From Pseudoxanthomonas sp. Root630 (GTDB taxonomy: Bacteria; Pseudomonadota; Gammaproteobacteria; Xanthomonadales; Xanthomonadaceae): a DNA stretch of 64,000 nucleotides. The position numbers and the translations under genes were made by a program. The notes beneath the pieces were generated by a model, which was not told where the DNA came from, made no database searches, and worked only from the letters and a program-made list of their open reading frames with translations. Numbering within the stretch: the first letter of the stretch is position 1; each line of letters opens with the position of its first letter. The DNA is taken from assembly GCF_001427585.1 (NCBI RefSeq), contig NZ_LMGY01000002.1, forward strand, positions 9,095 through 73,094. Direction: 5' to 3'. This document shows positions 19,569 to 27,896 of the stretch, one piece after another.

Positions 19569-20473
19569 TTCGATTGCCGCGCGCGCGCCAGGGTGATCAC
19601 CACCACGCCGCACAGGATCACCGCCATCGCGCCGAGGTCATGCGCAGTGAAGGTCTCGTTGGCGATGAAGGCGCCGAGCGCCACGGCGATGACCGGATTG
19701 ACGTAGGCATAGCTGCCGACCAGCACGGGACGCGCATGGTGGAGCAACCACACGTAGGCGGTGAACGCGATGATCGACCCGAACACCGCCAGGTAGGCGA
19801 CCGCCAGCGCGCCGTTCACCGTCCAGTCCGCGACGTTGAAGCGCTCGCCGTGCAGCAGGCCCGCCGCCACCAGCATCACGCCCGCCGCCAGCATCTGCGC
19901 GGCGGCCGTCATGAACGGCGACGGCAGGTCGCGCCCGCGCGACCACACCGAGCCGTAGGCCCAGGCGATCGGTGCGATCAGCAACAGCACCAGCCCGACC
20001 GGCGAGCCGGTCAGCGAGCTGCCTGCGTTGAGCCAGACAACACCCGCGAAGCCGACGATGATGCCCAGCCATTCGCCGCGCGTCGGATGCTGTCCGCGCA
20101 TCGCGCCGAACAACCCCATCCACAACGGCATCGAAGCCACCGCGACCGCCGCGAGTCCGGAGGACACGGTCTGCTCGGCCAGCACCACCATGCCGTTGCC
20201 CATCAACAGCAACAGCGCGCCCATCACCAGCAGGTTCTTCCACTGCGCGCGCGTCGGCGCAGCGACACCGCGCCAGCGCAGGAACAGGAACAGCACCAGG
20301 CCCGCCGCGACGAAGCGGCTGCCCGACACCATCAGCAGCGGCGGGAACCCGCCTTCGAGCGCGAAGCGGATGCCGAGATAGGTCGAGCCCCACACCACGT
20401 AGACGATGGCCAGGGCGGCAGCGACGGCGAGGCCGCCACGCGCAGGCGCGGCGGCGGAAACGGAGGAGTTCAT
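19565..20473 (-). CDS. EamA-family (YedA-like) drug/metabolite exporter
   Basis: Integral membrane protein of 302 aa with ten predicted helices in two EamA halves; VVWGSTYLGIRFALEGGFPP near residue 26 is typical of the YedA/RhtA-like branch. These proteins export amino acids, purine compounds or small drugs; the cargo here is unknown. It starts an operon with rarD. A REP-like pair lies in the upstream gap. Confidence 0.85.
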   Translation of the reverse strand: MNSSVSAAAPARGGLAVAAALAIVYVVWGSTYLGIRFALEGGFPPLLMVSGSRFVAAGLVLFLFLRWRGVAAPTRAQWKNLLVMGALLLLMGNGMVVLAEQTVSSGLAAVAVASMPLWMGLFGAMRGQHPTRGEWLGIIVGFAGVVWLNAGSSLTGSPVGLVLLLIAPIAWAYGSVWSRGRDLPSPFMTAAAQMLAAGVMLVAAGLLHGERFNVADWTVNGALAVAYLAVFGSIIAFTAYVWLLHHARPVLVGSYAYVNPVIAVALGAFIANETFTAHDLGAMAVILCGVVVITLARARQSK

Positions 20474-20610
20474 GGGAAACCGTGGGGAGTGCGGTATGCC
20501 GTAATTCTAGGCCAGGCGCGGACCAACGGCATGGCGAACATGCCCTCGATCGTTTGAAACCTTTCCGCCCCGGCTTGAATTCCGCTCAAGCCTGTCGCTG
20601 GTCCTGCTAT

Positions 20611-20745
20611 GGGAGCGACGTCAGTCGCGACGGGAACGACGGCCAAGCTTGGTATCCGGAGGCGACAGGATTGCGGTGATCGGAGCATGGCCCTGTCCGA
20701 TCAGGCGCTCCTGCTTCAGCACGCGTCGCGACTCACGCCGCTCCC
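20611..20745. repeat. GTAG/GTCGCGAC-type inverted repeat pair
   Basis: A block GGGAGCGACGTCAGTCGCGA (from 20611) is matched by its reverse complement at 20725-20745 with about two mismatches in 21. The pair fills the middle of the 292-base gap between the EamA transporter and the Ada-like gene and shares the AGTCGCGAC core with the element at 5405-5554. No gene or promoter is recognisable in the rest of the gap. Confidence 0.7.
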
Positions 20746-20765
20746 ACAGACAATACAGCGCAGGA

Positions 20766-21617
20766 TCACCCGCGCTCCCGCTCCAGCAGCTGCTGTTTGC
20801 GCGGCAGGCCCCAGCGATAACCGCCCAAGGAGCCGTCGCCGCGGATCACGCGGTGGCATGGCACCACGACTGCGATGCGGTTGTGTGCGCAGGCGCTGGC
20901 CACGGCACGCGCGGCGCGTGGTGCGCCCAGTTGGCGCGCGAGCCCGGCGTAGCTCACCGTCTCACCCTCGGGCACCTTCATCAACGCATCCCACACACGC
21001 TGCTGGAAGCCGGTGCCCAGCAGGTCCACCGGCACTTCCGCCTCGCGTCCGGCCAGGCGCTCAGCCACGGCCTGCAGACGCGGTGCGAGGAAATCATCGC
21101 GCCCGGCTTCCACGCGTTCGAGCTGCGCCTGCGGGAACTCCTCGCGCAGTCGCTGCTCCAGCGCCGCGTCATCGTCGCCCAGTTCGATCGCACAGATGCC
21201 GCGCTCGGTGGCGGCGACCAACGCGCGCCCGAGCATGGTGTCGACCAGCGTCCAACGGATCTCCACGCCGCGCCCGCCGGCGCGATAGGTCGCCGGGGTC
21301 ATGCCCAGGCGGGCGGCGCCGCTTTCGTACAGACGGGAAGGCGAGCCGTAGCCGGCGTCGTACAGCGCGGTGGTGACGTCATGCCCGTCGCGCAACGCCG
21401 ACTTGAGCGTGCCGAGCTTCCGGCGCGCGAGGTACTCCGCGGGGCTGAGACCGTAGCGCGCACGGAAGCGCCGCTGCAGATGCGAAGCGCTGAGGCCGGT
21501 GCGCGCGGCGAGATCGGACAGCGAAGGCTCGCCGTGGTCGAGCAGGCGGCGCGCGACCTCGAGCGGGTCGGGCGAAGGCACGTGGAGAGCGGGCGGGCGG
21601 CGCGTCATGGTGTCCAT
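20766..21617 (-). CDS. Ada-like AraC-HTH / O6-methylguanine-DNA methyltransferase
   Basis: DNA alkylation repair protein of 283 aa. Residues about 15-112 form an AraC-type helix-turn-helix domain, and 120-280 the methyltransferase, with the suicide cysteine C254 in VVPCHRVI and the preceding helix signature RAVASACAHN. The zinc/methylphosphotriester-sensing N-terminal domain of classical Ada is absent, so the protein can repair O6-methylguanine but probably does not sense phosphotriesters in the same way. Flanking REP elements isolate it; no alkB or alkA lies alongside. Confidence 0.88.
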   Translation of the reverse strand: MDTMTRRPPALHVPSPDPLEVARRLLDHGEPSLSDLAARTGLSASHLQRRFRARYGLSPAEYLARRKLGTLKSALRDGHDVTTALYDAGYGSPSRLYESGAARLGMTPATYRAGGRGVEIRWTLVDTMLGRALVAATERGICAIELGDDDAALEQRLREEFPQAQLERVEAGRDDFLAPRLQAVAERLAGREAEVPVDLLGTGFQQRVWDALMKVPEGETVSYAGLARQLGAPRAARAVASACAHNRIAVVVPCHRVIRGDGSLGGYRWGLPRKQQLLERERG

Positions 21618-21695
21618 GCGCCCAGACTAGGCCGGGCGTAGCGGGCGCGCTATCCGGATCTTGCGCTTGAAGCGGCTTCGGTCCCGGGGATTTCC

Positions 21696-21780
21696 TGTAG
21701 GAGGGGCTTCAGCCCCGACCGCCTTTTCGAGATCGCATGAAATCGGATCGAAAAGCATCGGGGCTGAAGCCCCTCCTACA
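21696..21780. repeat. REP-like palindrome, possible prc terminator
   Basis: TGTAGGAGGGGCTTCAGCCC at 21696 (arm to 21718) has a perfect reverse complement at 21758-21780. Each 23-base arm is itself a small hairpin (GGGGCT/AGCCCC). The central 39 bases are AT-richer. It sits 9 bases past the prc stop and could fold into one long stem that protects or ends the prc message. The GTAG ends match the xanthomonad REP family. Confidence 0.8.
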
Positions 21781-21789
21781 AGGGCAAGG

Positions 21790-23970
21790 TCATTCGGCCC
21801 AGCGGCCGGGGCCCGGCGAATCCGGCAGGACCTGCGCGGACAGCTTGCGGTCCTGGCCGAGGATCTCGATCGCGTCGCCGAGGATCGCGGCCGATTCGCG
21901 CAACAGCGGATCCGGGCGCTTGTCCGCCAGCTTCTCGCGCTGCGCGTCCCGGACGATGTCGCGCTCGGACGCGCCCAGGCCGTCGTCGGCCAGGTCGTCG
22001 GCGAGCGGGTCGAGCGCCAGGCCCAGCGCCTTGCGTTCGGCCTGGCGCTGTTTGCGCTGCGCATCCTGGCGATCGCGCTCGGCACGGCGCTCCGTTTCAT
22101 TGAGCGAGACGTACTTCTTCGCGGCTTCGGCACGGAACTGGGCGACGTCTTCCGACCACCACTGGAATTCCTTGTCCTTCGCCGAACGCGCGGCGTGCAG
22201 TGCCTGCAGGCGAGGCAGCAGCGGCGCGAAATTGCCGTAGGTGGTGTGCGGCAGCGCGGCGATGCGCGTCCACGGCAGCGCGTTGTCGTAGGTGCTCTCG
22301 CCGTACTCGCTGGCATCCACGCTCACCGGGAACGCGATGTCGGGCACCACGCCCTTGTGCTGGGTGCTGCCGCCGGCCACGCGGAAGAACTGCGCGATGG
22401 TCAGCTTCACCGAGCCGAAGCGCGGCGCTTCGTTCGCCGGCCAGCGATCCAGGTCCACCATGTTCTGCACGGTGCCCTTGCCGAAGCTGGTCTCGCCGAT
22501 CACCAGGCCACGACCGTAGTCCTGGATCGCGCCAGCGAAGATCTCCGACGCCGAGGCCGACGCGCGGTTGATCAGCACCGCCAGCGGGCCATCCCACGAC
22601 ACGCCGGTCTTGCGGTCGCTGTTGACGGTCACGCGACCGCCGGATTCGCGCACCTGCACGACCGGACCCTTGTCGATGAAGAGACCCGTAAGTTCCACCG
22701 CCTCGTCCAGCGAACCGCCGCCGTTGTTGCGCAGGTCCATCACCACGCCATCCACGCCCTGCGCCTTGAACTGGGCGAGCAGCTTTGCGATGTCGCGGGT
22801 GGCGGAGTTGAAGTCGTTCGGATTGCGGCGGCGGCCTTCGAAGTCCTGGTAGAACGCCGGCAGCTTGATCACGCCGATGCGGCGCGCGGGGCCGCTCGCG
22901 TCGGCCGGCAGCGTGATGGTCTCGGCCTTGGCCGCCTGTTCCTCCAGCTTCACCTTCTGCCGGGTGATCGTCACCGTCTGGTGCTTGCCATCGATGCCGG
23001 CTTCGACCGGGATGTACTCGATGCGCACCTGGGTGTCCTTCTTGCCGCGGATCTGCGCGACGACATCGTCGATGCGCCAGCCGATCACGTCGGTCATCGC
23101 CCCCGATTTGCCCTGGCCCACCGCGACGATGCGGTCACCGACCGTCAGTTTGCCGCTCAGGTCGGCCGGACCGCCGGGCACGATCTCGCGGATCGCGACC
23201 AGGTCGTCCTGGCGCTGGAGCACGGCGCCGATGCCTTCCAGCGACAGCGACATCGACTGGTTGAAGTTCTCGGCGGTGCGCGGAGTGAAGTAATCGGTAT
23301 GCGGATCGATCGCGCTGGTGTACGCGTTGAGGAAGGTCTGGAAGACATCCTCGGTCTTGAGTTCGTTGATGCTGCGCTGGAGATTGGCGTAGCGCTTGTC
23401 CAGCGTCTTGCGGATGTCGTCGGGCTTCTTGCCGGCCAGTTTCAGGCGCAGCCAGTCGTTCATCACCGACTTCTTCCAGATGGCATCCAGCTCCTTGCCA
23501 TCGGTCGGCCACGGCGCGTCTTCGCGGTCGTAATCCCAGCGCTGGCTGCCGGTGAAGTCGAAATCCTGCTTGAGCAGCGCGCGCGCATACGCCACGCGCT
23601 GGCCCACGCGCTGCTTGTAGACGGTGAAGATCTCGTACGCGGCCGCAAGGTCGCCGCTGCGGATCGCGTCGTCCATCTTGGTCTTGTACGGTGCGAAGCG
23701 CGCCACGTCGGCAGCGGTGAAGAACTGCTTGCCGCCATCCAGCGCATCGAGGTATCGCTTGAACACATCCTGCGAGAGCGCATCGTCCAGCGGGCGCGGC
23801 CGGTAGGCGTAGCGGCTGTCCGACAGCAGCCCGTACACGAGCTTGGACGTGTTGGCCTGGTCCGCCGTGGGCGCCACGGCGACCGCATCGCCGTCGCCGC
23901 GCGCGAGCAGCGCCAGCGGGGTCGACAGGGCCAGGGCCAGCAGCAGGAGGGGGGCTTTCTTCAGTTTCAT
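21790..23970 (-). CDS. prc: Tail-specific (C-terminal processing) protease Prc
   Basis: Periplasmic serine protease of 726 aa that cleaves proteins from their C-terminal tails. Order: signal peptide (1-23), N-terminal lid domain (about 35-230), PDZ domain (about 240-320), S41 protease domain with the SASASE serine block near residue 472 and the general-base Lys in SFGKGTVQ near 497, and a C-terminal region (DUF3340-like, from about 560) rich in Glu, Arg and Lys. Length fits the long Prc type rather than short CtpA. The ATG at 23970 was chosen because the signal peptide follows directly. Confidence 0.94.
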   Translation of the reverse strand: MKLKKAPLLLLALALSTPLALLARGDGDAVAVAPTADQANTSKLVYGLLSDSRYAYRPRPLDDALSQDVFKRYLDALDGGKQFFTAADVARFAPYKTKMDDAIRSGDLAAAYEIFTVYKQRVGQRVAYARALLKQDFDFTGSQRWDYDREDAPWPTDGKELDAIWKKSVMNDWLRLKLAGKKPDDIRKTLDKRYANLQRSINELKTEDVFQTFLNAYTSAIDPHTDYFTPRTAENFNQSMSLSLEGIGAVLQRQDDLVAIREIVPGGPADLSGKLTVGDRIVAVGQGKSGAMTDVIGWRIDDVVAQIRGKKDTQVRIEYIPVEAGIDGKHQTVTITRQKVKLEEQAAKAETITLPADASGPARRIGVIKLPAFYQDFEGRRRNPNDFNSATRDIAKLLAQFKAQGVDGVVMDLRNNGGGSLDEAVELTGLFIDKGPVVQVRESGGRVTVNSDRKTGVSWDGPLAVLINRASASASEIFAGAIQDYGRGLVIGETSFGKGTVQNMVDLDRWPANEAPRFGSVKLTIAQFFRVAGGSTQHKGVVPDIAFPVSVDASEYGESTYDNALPWTRIAALPHTTYGNFAPLLPRLQALHAARSAKDKEFQWWSEDVAQFRAEAAKKYVSLNETERRAERDRQDAQRKQRQAERKALGLALDPLADDLADDGLGASERDIVRDAQREKLADKRPDPLLRESAAILGDAIEILGQDRKLSAQVLPDSPGPGRWAE

Positions 23971-24139
23971 GGGCACTCGTGGTCCCGGGGGACCGTCAGG
24001 CTGGAACGATGGCGGGTTCGACACGATGACAGTGCACAAAGTTGCGCGCCTTGTCATCTGCCTTTCGGCAGCCTAAAGGCCCTGGCGTAGGGAAAGGTGA
24101 ACCGCGCCCGTGCCAAGGCCCGCAGGGGCGCACGGCGAC

Positions 24140-24159
24140 GCCGGCCCAAGGGGGCCGGC
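24140..24159. repeat. Perfect hairpin between lipA and prc
   Basis: Arms GCCGGCCC (24140-24147) and GGGCCGGC (24152-24159) enclose AAGG. It lies just past the lipA stop on the minus strand. There is no T-run, so termination is possible but not assured. Confidence 0.5.
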
Positions 24160-24176
24160 ATCACGGGAGGCGACGT

Positions 24177-25193
24177 TCAGACCGCCTGGCGGGCGGCGTG
24201 GGCGGCCTGCGCCGCCTGCTGGTCGGCGTGGTACGAGGAGCGGACCAGGGGACCGGATGCCACATGGCTGAAGCCCAGCGCCATGCCGTACTCCTCCAAC
24301 GCCTTGAACTCTTCAGGCGTCCAGTAGCGCAGCACCGGATGGTGGTGCGCCGTGGGCTGCAGGTACTGGCCGATGGTGACCATGTCGACGTCGTGCGCGC
24401 GCAGATCGCGCAGCGTGCCCTGCACCTGCTCCATGTTTTCGCCCAGGCCCAGCATGATGCCGCTCTTGGTCGGCAGGTGCGGGTGCTGCTGCTTGAAGCG
24501 CTGCAGCAGGGTCAGCGACCACTGGTAGTCGGCGCCGGGGCGGACATTCGGGTACAGGTCCGGCACGGTTTCGATGTTGTGGTTGAACACGTCCGGCGGG
24601 TTGACCGCCAGGATCTCCAGCGCACGGTCCATGCGGCCCTTGCCACGGAAATCCGGGGTCAGGATCTCGATACGGGTCGTCGGCGAGTGCTCGCGGATGG
24701 CCGCGATGCAGTCGACGAAGTGCTGGGCGCCGCCGTCGCGCAGGTCGTCGCGGTCCACGCTGGTCACGACGACGTACTTCAGGCCCATGTCGGCCACGGT
24801 ATTCGCCAGGCTGAGCGGCTCGGACGGGTCCGGCGGCTTGGGCCGCCCGTGGGCGACGTCGCAGAACGAGCAGCGCCGCGTGCAGACCTCGCCGAGGATC
24901 ATGAAGGTGGCGGTGCCGTGGCCGAAGCATTCATGGATGTTCGGGCAGCTGGCTTCTTCGCACACCGTGACGAGGCGGTTCTCGCGCAGCTTGGCCTTGA
25001 GCTTGGCGACCGAGCCGTCGGAGGGGATGCGCACACGGATCCAGGACGGCTTGCGCAGCACCGGCGCATCGGCGAACTGGACCGGCGAGCGCCCGATCTT
25101 GTCGCCGCCGAGCTGCTTGGCGCCGGCCTCGAGGGGGGCGGACGAGGAGCTGACGACTTCGAGGGGAATGACGCGTGCGGGGGTGTCGGCCAT
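24177..25193 (-). CDS. lipA: Lipoyl synthase
   Basis: Radical-SAM enzyme of 338 aa inserting two sulfurs into protein-bound octanoyl chains to form lipoate. The auxiliary cluster ligands are C78, C83 and C89 ([12 protein letters not shown]) and the radical-SAM cluster ligands C104, C108 and C111 (CTRRCSFC). The C-terminal RSSYHAD supplies the unusual serine ligand of the auxiliary cluster. Length and motifs are standard. Its usual neighbour lipB is not in the window; upstream is a hairpin-rich gap. Confidence 0.97.
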   Translation of the reverse strand: MADTPARVIPLEVVSSSSAPLEAGAKQLGGDKIGRSPVQFADAPVLRKPSWIRVRIPSDGSVAKLKAKLRENRLVTVCEEASCPNIHECFGHGTATFMILGEVCTRRCSFCDVAHGRPKPPDPSEPLSLANTVADMGLKYVVVTSVDRDDLRDGGAQHFVDCIAAIREHSPTTRIEILTPDFRGKGRMDRALEILAVNPPDVFNHNIETVPDLYPNVRPGADYQWSLTLLQRFKQQHPHLPTKSGIMLGLGENMEQVQGTLRDLRAHDVDMVTIGQYLQPTAHHHPVLRYWTPEEFKALEEYGMALGFSHVASGPLVRSSYHADQQAAQAAHAARQAV

Positions 25194-25445
25194 GACGGCA
25201 ATTCTAGCCGCTTTCGCCAGGCTGCCCTCGGCCTCGCCGGGACCGCTGCTGATGCGAGCCCCCTGAGTCAGGGGGCGCGGCGAAGCCGCGGGGTGCGGTA
25301 GCGCAGCTCGGGGCCCAAGGTTTGCGCAGCGAATCTTGGGTTCTCATTCCTGCGGCGCAGGAATAAAAAAGCCCGCAAAGGCTAGGCCAATTGCGGGCTT
25401 GCTCCCTCCCCCACGTCGGGATGCGGGGCCATCGTGAAGGGTCCG
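25194..25445. other. Gene-free, hairpin-rich gap upstream of lipA
   Basis: No coding signal is seen. Several short palindromes stand close together: CCCCCTGAGTCAGGGGG near 25259-25275, CGCGG-CGAAG-CCGCGG just after it, CCCAAG/CTTGGG between about 25313 and 25340, and CCTGCGGCGCAGG near 25349-25361. They lie directly before an intrinsic terminator reading on the minus strand. The cluster could be a degraded repetitive element or a structured leader of lipA. Confidence 0.5.
25365..25400 (-). terminator. Intrinsic terminator (minus strand)
   Basis: Perfect arms AAGCCCGCAA (25369-25378) and TTGCGGGCTT (25391-25400) with a 12-base loop are followed on the minus strand by an unbroken T-run and then TATT. 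It would stop transcripts arriving from the AsmA-like gene and the small reading frame at 25446-25634 before lipA. Confidence 0.8.
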
Positions 25446-25634
25446 TTACGGGCCATGCACGCTGCACTGCAAAACAGAACCGATGGGTTCAGTACGTTCA
25501 GGTGTGATGTCACGATTATGAATGCGAGCAAAACCCAAGCCTGGAAAGGGTGTTACCGATATCAGACCAATTGATGAGGCGAGTCCGGAAATCATCATTA
25601 CGTTCTTCACTCCATTTACCTGAACAGGGCTCAC
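25446..25634 (-). CDS. Possible small orphan protein in a low-GC patch
   Basis: An open frame of 62 codons (GTG at 25634; a second GTG ten codons in and two ATGs just after are alternative starts) lies between the AsmA-like gene and a strong minus-strand terminator. From the second GTG the product starts with a Lys-Asn and then a hydrophobic stretch (MMISGLASSIGLISV) like a weak signal peptide, and ends in a polar tail with one Cys. The local GC is close to one half by eye, well below the neighbours. I do not recognise the protein, and it may equally be a remnant or untranslated RNA. Confidence 0.25.
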   Translation of the reverse strand: MSPVQVNGVKNVMMISGLASSIGLISVTPFPGLGFARIHNRDITPERTEPIGSVLQCSVHGP

Positions 25635-25668
25635 CCCGATCGCGCGCGCGAAGCCGGCTGTACGCCAT

Positions 25669-27846
25669 CTACTTCAGGTAGTGCGGCCGCCCGTCGTACC
25701 ACGCCCTCGCGCGCACCGGATGGAAGGTGCGCTGGGTGCCCTGCATTTCCACCCCCAGGCTCAGTGCCCGCCACTTGGCGTACAGGTCGCCCTGGCGCTG
25801 GCCACCCTGCAGCCGCAGCCGGGCAAGCACTTCGTAGCGGTCGTTGCGCGCCTGCAGCCGGTCCAGCACCAGCACATCGTCCCGCCACTGCACGCGTCCC
25901 TGCACCTGGGCCTGGCCGGCATCGAGCAGCGTGTAGACCCACCCGGGGTATTCCTTCTTCCGGGAAAACAGCGCCAGCAGGAAGCCGACGTCCTTCATCG
26001 TCACCTCGGCCTGGCCGCCGGCATCGAGCGGTGCATCGATGTCCAGCCTGGCCCGGGCGAAGCGCGCGCGCGCCCACCAGCCGCGGCGCGCCTCGCCACC
26101 CGGCTCGGTGAAGCTGACATGGCGCACCTGCAGCGTGCTGCCGTCAGCCACGAACGCGCGACGCTTGAGGTCTGCGCGGCGCAGGCGCACGCCCAGATCG
26201 ACGTCGCCACGCAGCTGCAGGCCGGCCAGGTACATGCGCGTGCCGCGACCGGCGATCCGCAGCGTGCCGTGGCCCACGTCGCCAGCCGCATCCAGCGACA
26301 GGTCGCCGCTCAACACACCGGCGCCGCCGTCGAAGCGCATGTGCCGGCGTGGCAGGAACGGGTTGTAGACGCGCAGGTCGGGCACGGTCGCACCCTCGAA
26401 GGCGACCCGCGCCTTGAGCGTATCGCGCAGCTGCGCCACCGGCCCGTCCGCATTGAGCCACAAGCGCAGGTTGCGCCCGCGTACGTAGGCGCGTGCCGGC
26501 GCCTTCACCGACGCCACGTCGAAGTGCTCCATCACCGCGGTCAGGCGTGGCACGAGTTCGCCCTGCGACCCCGCCTCCAGGCGGATGTCGGCGCGTGCGC
26601 GCCCGCGGATGCGGTTACCCATCACGTCCGCCACCGCATCCACGCCCGGCACGACGATGCGGCTGCCCGCAGCCAGGCGCCCGTCCACCACCTGCACATC
26701 GGCACTGACGGCACCGGCGCCGTCGAGTGTCAGCCAGGGCGCCTGCGGGAAGAGATCCGACAGCCAGCGCAGCGAATCGAAATGCCAGGCGCCGACCACA
26801 TGGCCGGACGCACGCGGCAACACGCCGGCGAACTCGCGCAACGGCACCTCGCGTCCGCGCAGGCGCAGGTCGGCCTCCACCGCCAGTCGTCCGTCGGCCT
26901 GCGGCGGCACGATCGCCTTCACGACGATGTCCTGGTCGACGGCGAGATCGATACCGAGGATGTCGTGGCGCGCGGCGCCAGCGATGTCGTTGCCGGCCAC
27001 GGCCATCGTCCACTGCAGTCGCCCACCGGGCTTCAACTGGCCGCGTTCGAAGCCCAGGTCGATATCCGCGCGACCTTCTCCGGGCGCCAGCGCCAGCGAC
27101 ACGTCGCCGCGCGGACTCACCACGACGTTGAGCCCGGCGGTGCGTCCGCCCAGCACCAGGTCGATCCGGGTCTTGCGCAGCTTGTCGATGCCGGCGGCGT
27201 CCTCGCGCCGGTGCCGGTCGATCGCGAACCCCGCATGCAGCGTCGTTTCGCGCAGTACTTCGGCGCCGTTGCGGGTCAGCCGCGCCTGCTTGAAATCCGC
27301 GATCGATGGCAGCAGCTCCATCGGCCCGCCGCGCAACTGCTTGTAGAACCCGACCCGCGCCGTGCCCCGTCCGGTCAGCTCCAGTCCGTCGTAGAACGCG
27401 CGTCGCACGCTGTCGCTGGCGATGGCATCGAACTGCAGTTCCCAGCCGCCTGCGCGCGCGGGCTTCGGTGCCAGCTCCGTGGCCGTCCGGCGCACGCCGC
27501 CTTCGACATCGTCCGCGCGCACCTCCGGCACCTGCAGCCGCCTGTCCAGCAATGGCCGCAGTGCGATCCTGCCCTGCACGCGTGCGGCCTGCGCCTGCCA
27601 CGCCACGCGCCGCGCCTGGCCTTGCAGCCGCACGTCGGTCAACGTCACCCGTCCCGGCCACCAGCTGTGGCCGGAGGCCCACTGCATCTGGAAACGCTCC
27701 GGCTGCCGGTTGATGACCGACGGCCCCAGCGAGGTATTGAGGAAGATCGCGGCGGCGAGCAGATAGGCCACGTAGAGCGCCACCAGGGCGACCGGGAGCC
27801 ACCACCACCTGCGCCGCACGACGGTGCGAAAGGATGTCCGTTCCAT
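25669..27846 (-). CDS. Large AsmA/YdbH-like envelope protein
   Basis: Protein of 725 aa with one N-terminal membrane helix (about 14-36) after an Arg/Trp-rich cytoplasmic tip. The rest is periplasmic, built of repeated beta-strand segments of the type DVRLQGQARRV and DIDLGFERGQL, the pattern of AsmA, YdbH and TamB proteins that form long grooves for phospholipid transport between membranes. No specific AsmA motif can be cited, so the class is judged on architecture only. The ATG at 27846 places the helix at the N-terminus. It lies 50 bases after the carotenoid oxygenase gene on the same strand and may share its transcript. Confidence 0.6.
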   Translation of the reverse strand: MERTSFRTVVRRRWWWLPVALVALYVAYLLAAAIFLNTSLGPSVINRQPERFQMQWASGHSWWPGRVTLTDVRLQGQARRVAWQAQAARVQGRIALRPLLDRRLQVPEVRADDVEGGVRRTATELAPKPARAGGWELQFDAIASDSVRRAFYDGLELTGRGTARVGFYKQLRGGPMELLPSIADFKQARLTRNGAEVLRETTLHAGFAIDRHRREDAAGIDKLRKTRIDLVLGGRTAGLNVVVSPRGDVSLALAPGEGRADIDLGFERGQLKPGGRLQWTMAVAGNDIAGAARHDILGIDLAVDQDIVVKAIVPPQADGRLAVEADLRLRGREVPLREFAGVLPRASGHVVGAWHFDSLRWLSDLFPQAPWLTLDGAGAVSADVQVVDGRLAAGSRIVVPGVDAVADVMGNRIRGRARADIRLEAGSQGELVPRLTAVMEHFDVASVKAPARAYVRGRNLRLWLNADGPVAQLRDTLKARVAFEGATVPDLRVYNPFLPRRHMRFDGGAGVLSGDLSLDAAGDVGHGTLRIAGRGTRMYLAGLQLRGDVDLGVRLRRADLKRRAFVADGSTLQVRHVSFTEPGGEARRGWWARARFARARLDIDAPLDAGGQAEVTMKDVGFLLALFSRKKEYPGWVYTLLDAGQAQVQGRVQWRDDVLVLDRLQARNDRYEVLARLRLQGGQRQGDLYAKWRALSLGVEMQGTQRTFHPVRARAWYDGRPHYLK

Positions 27847-27896
27847 CCGCACAGGATGCCGTATCTCCGGCCGCGCACAAGGCACGACCCGACGGG

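Noticed and set aside
21661..24090. An 809-codon plus-strand frame over prc
   Set aside because: Antisense to a complete tail-specific protease; no signature of its own.
25241..25400. Possible tRNA or CRISPR-like array among clustered palindromes upstream of lipA
   Set aside because: The palindromes differ in sequence and spacing, and no cloverleaf with a T-loop or CCA-like end can be drawn.
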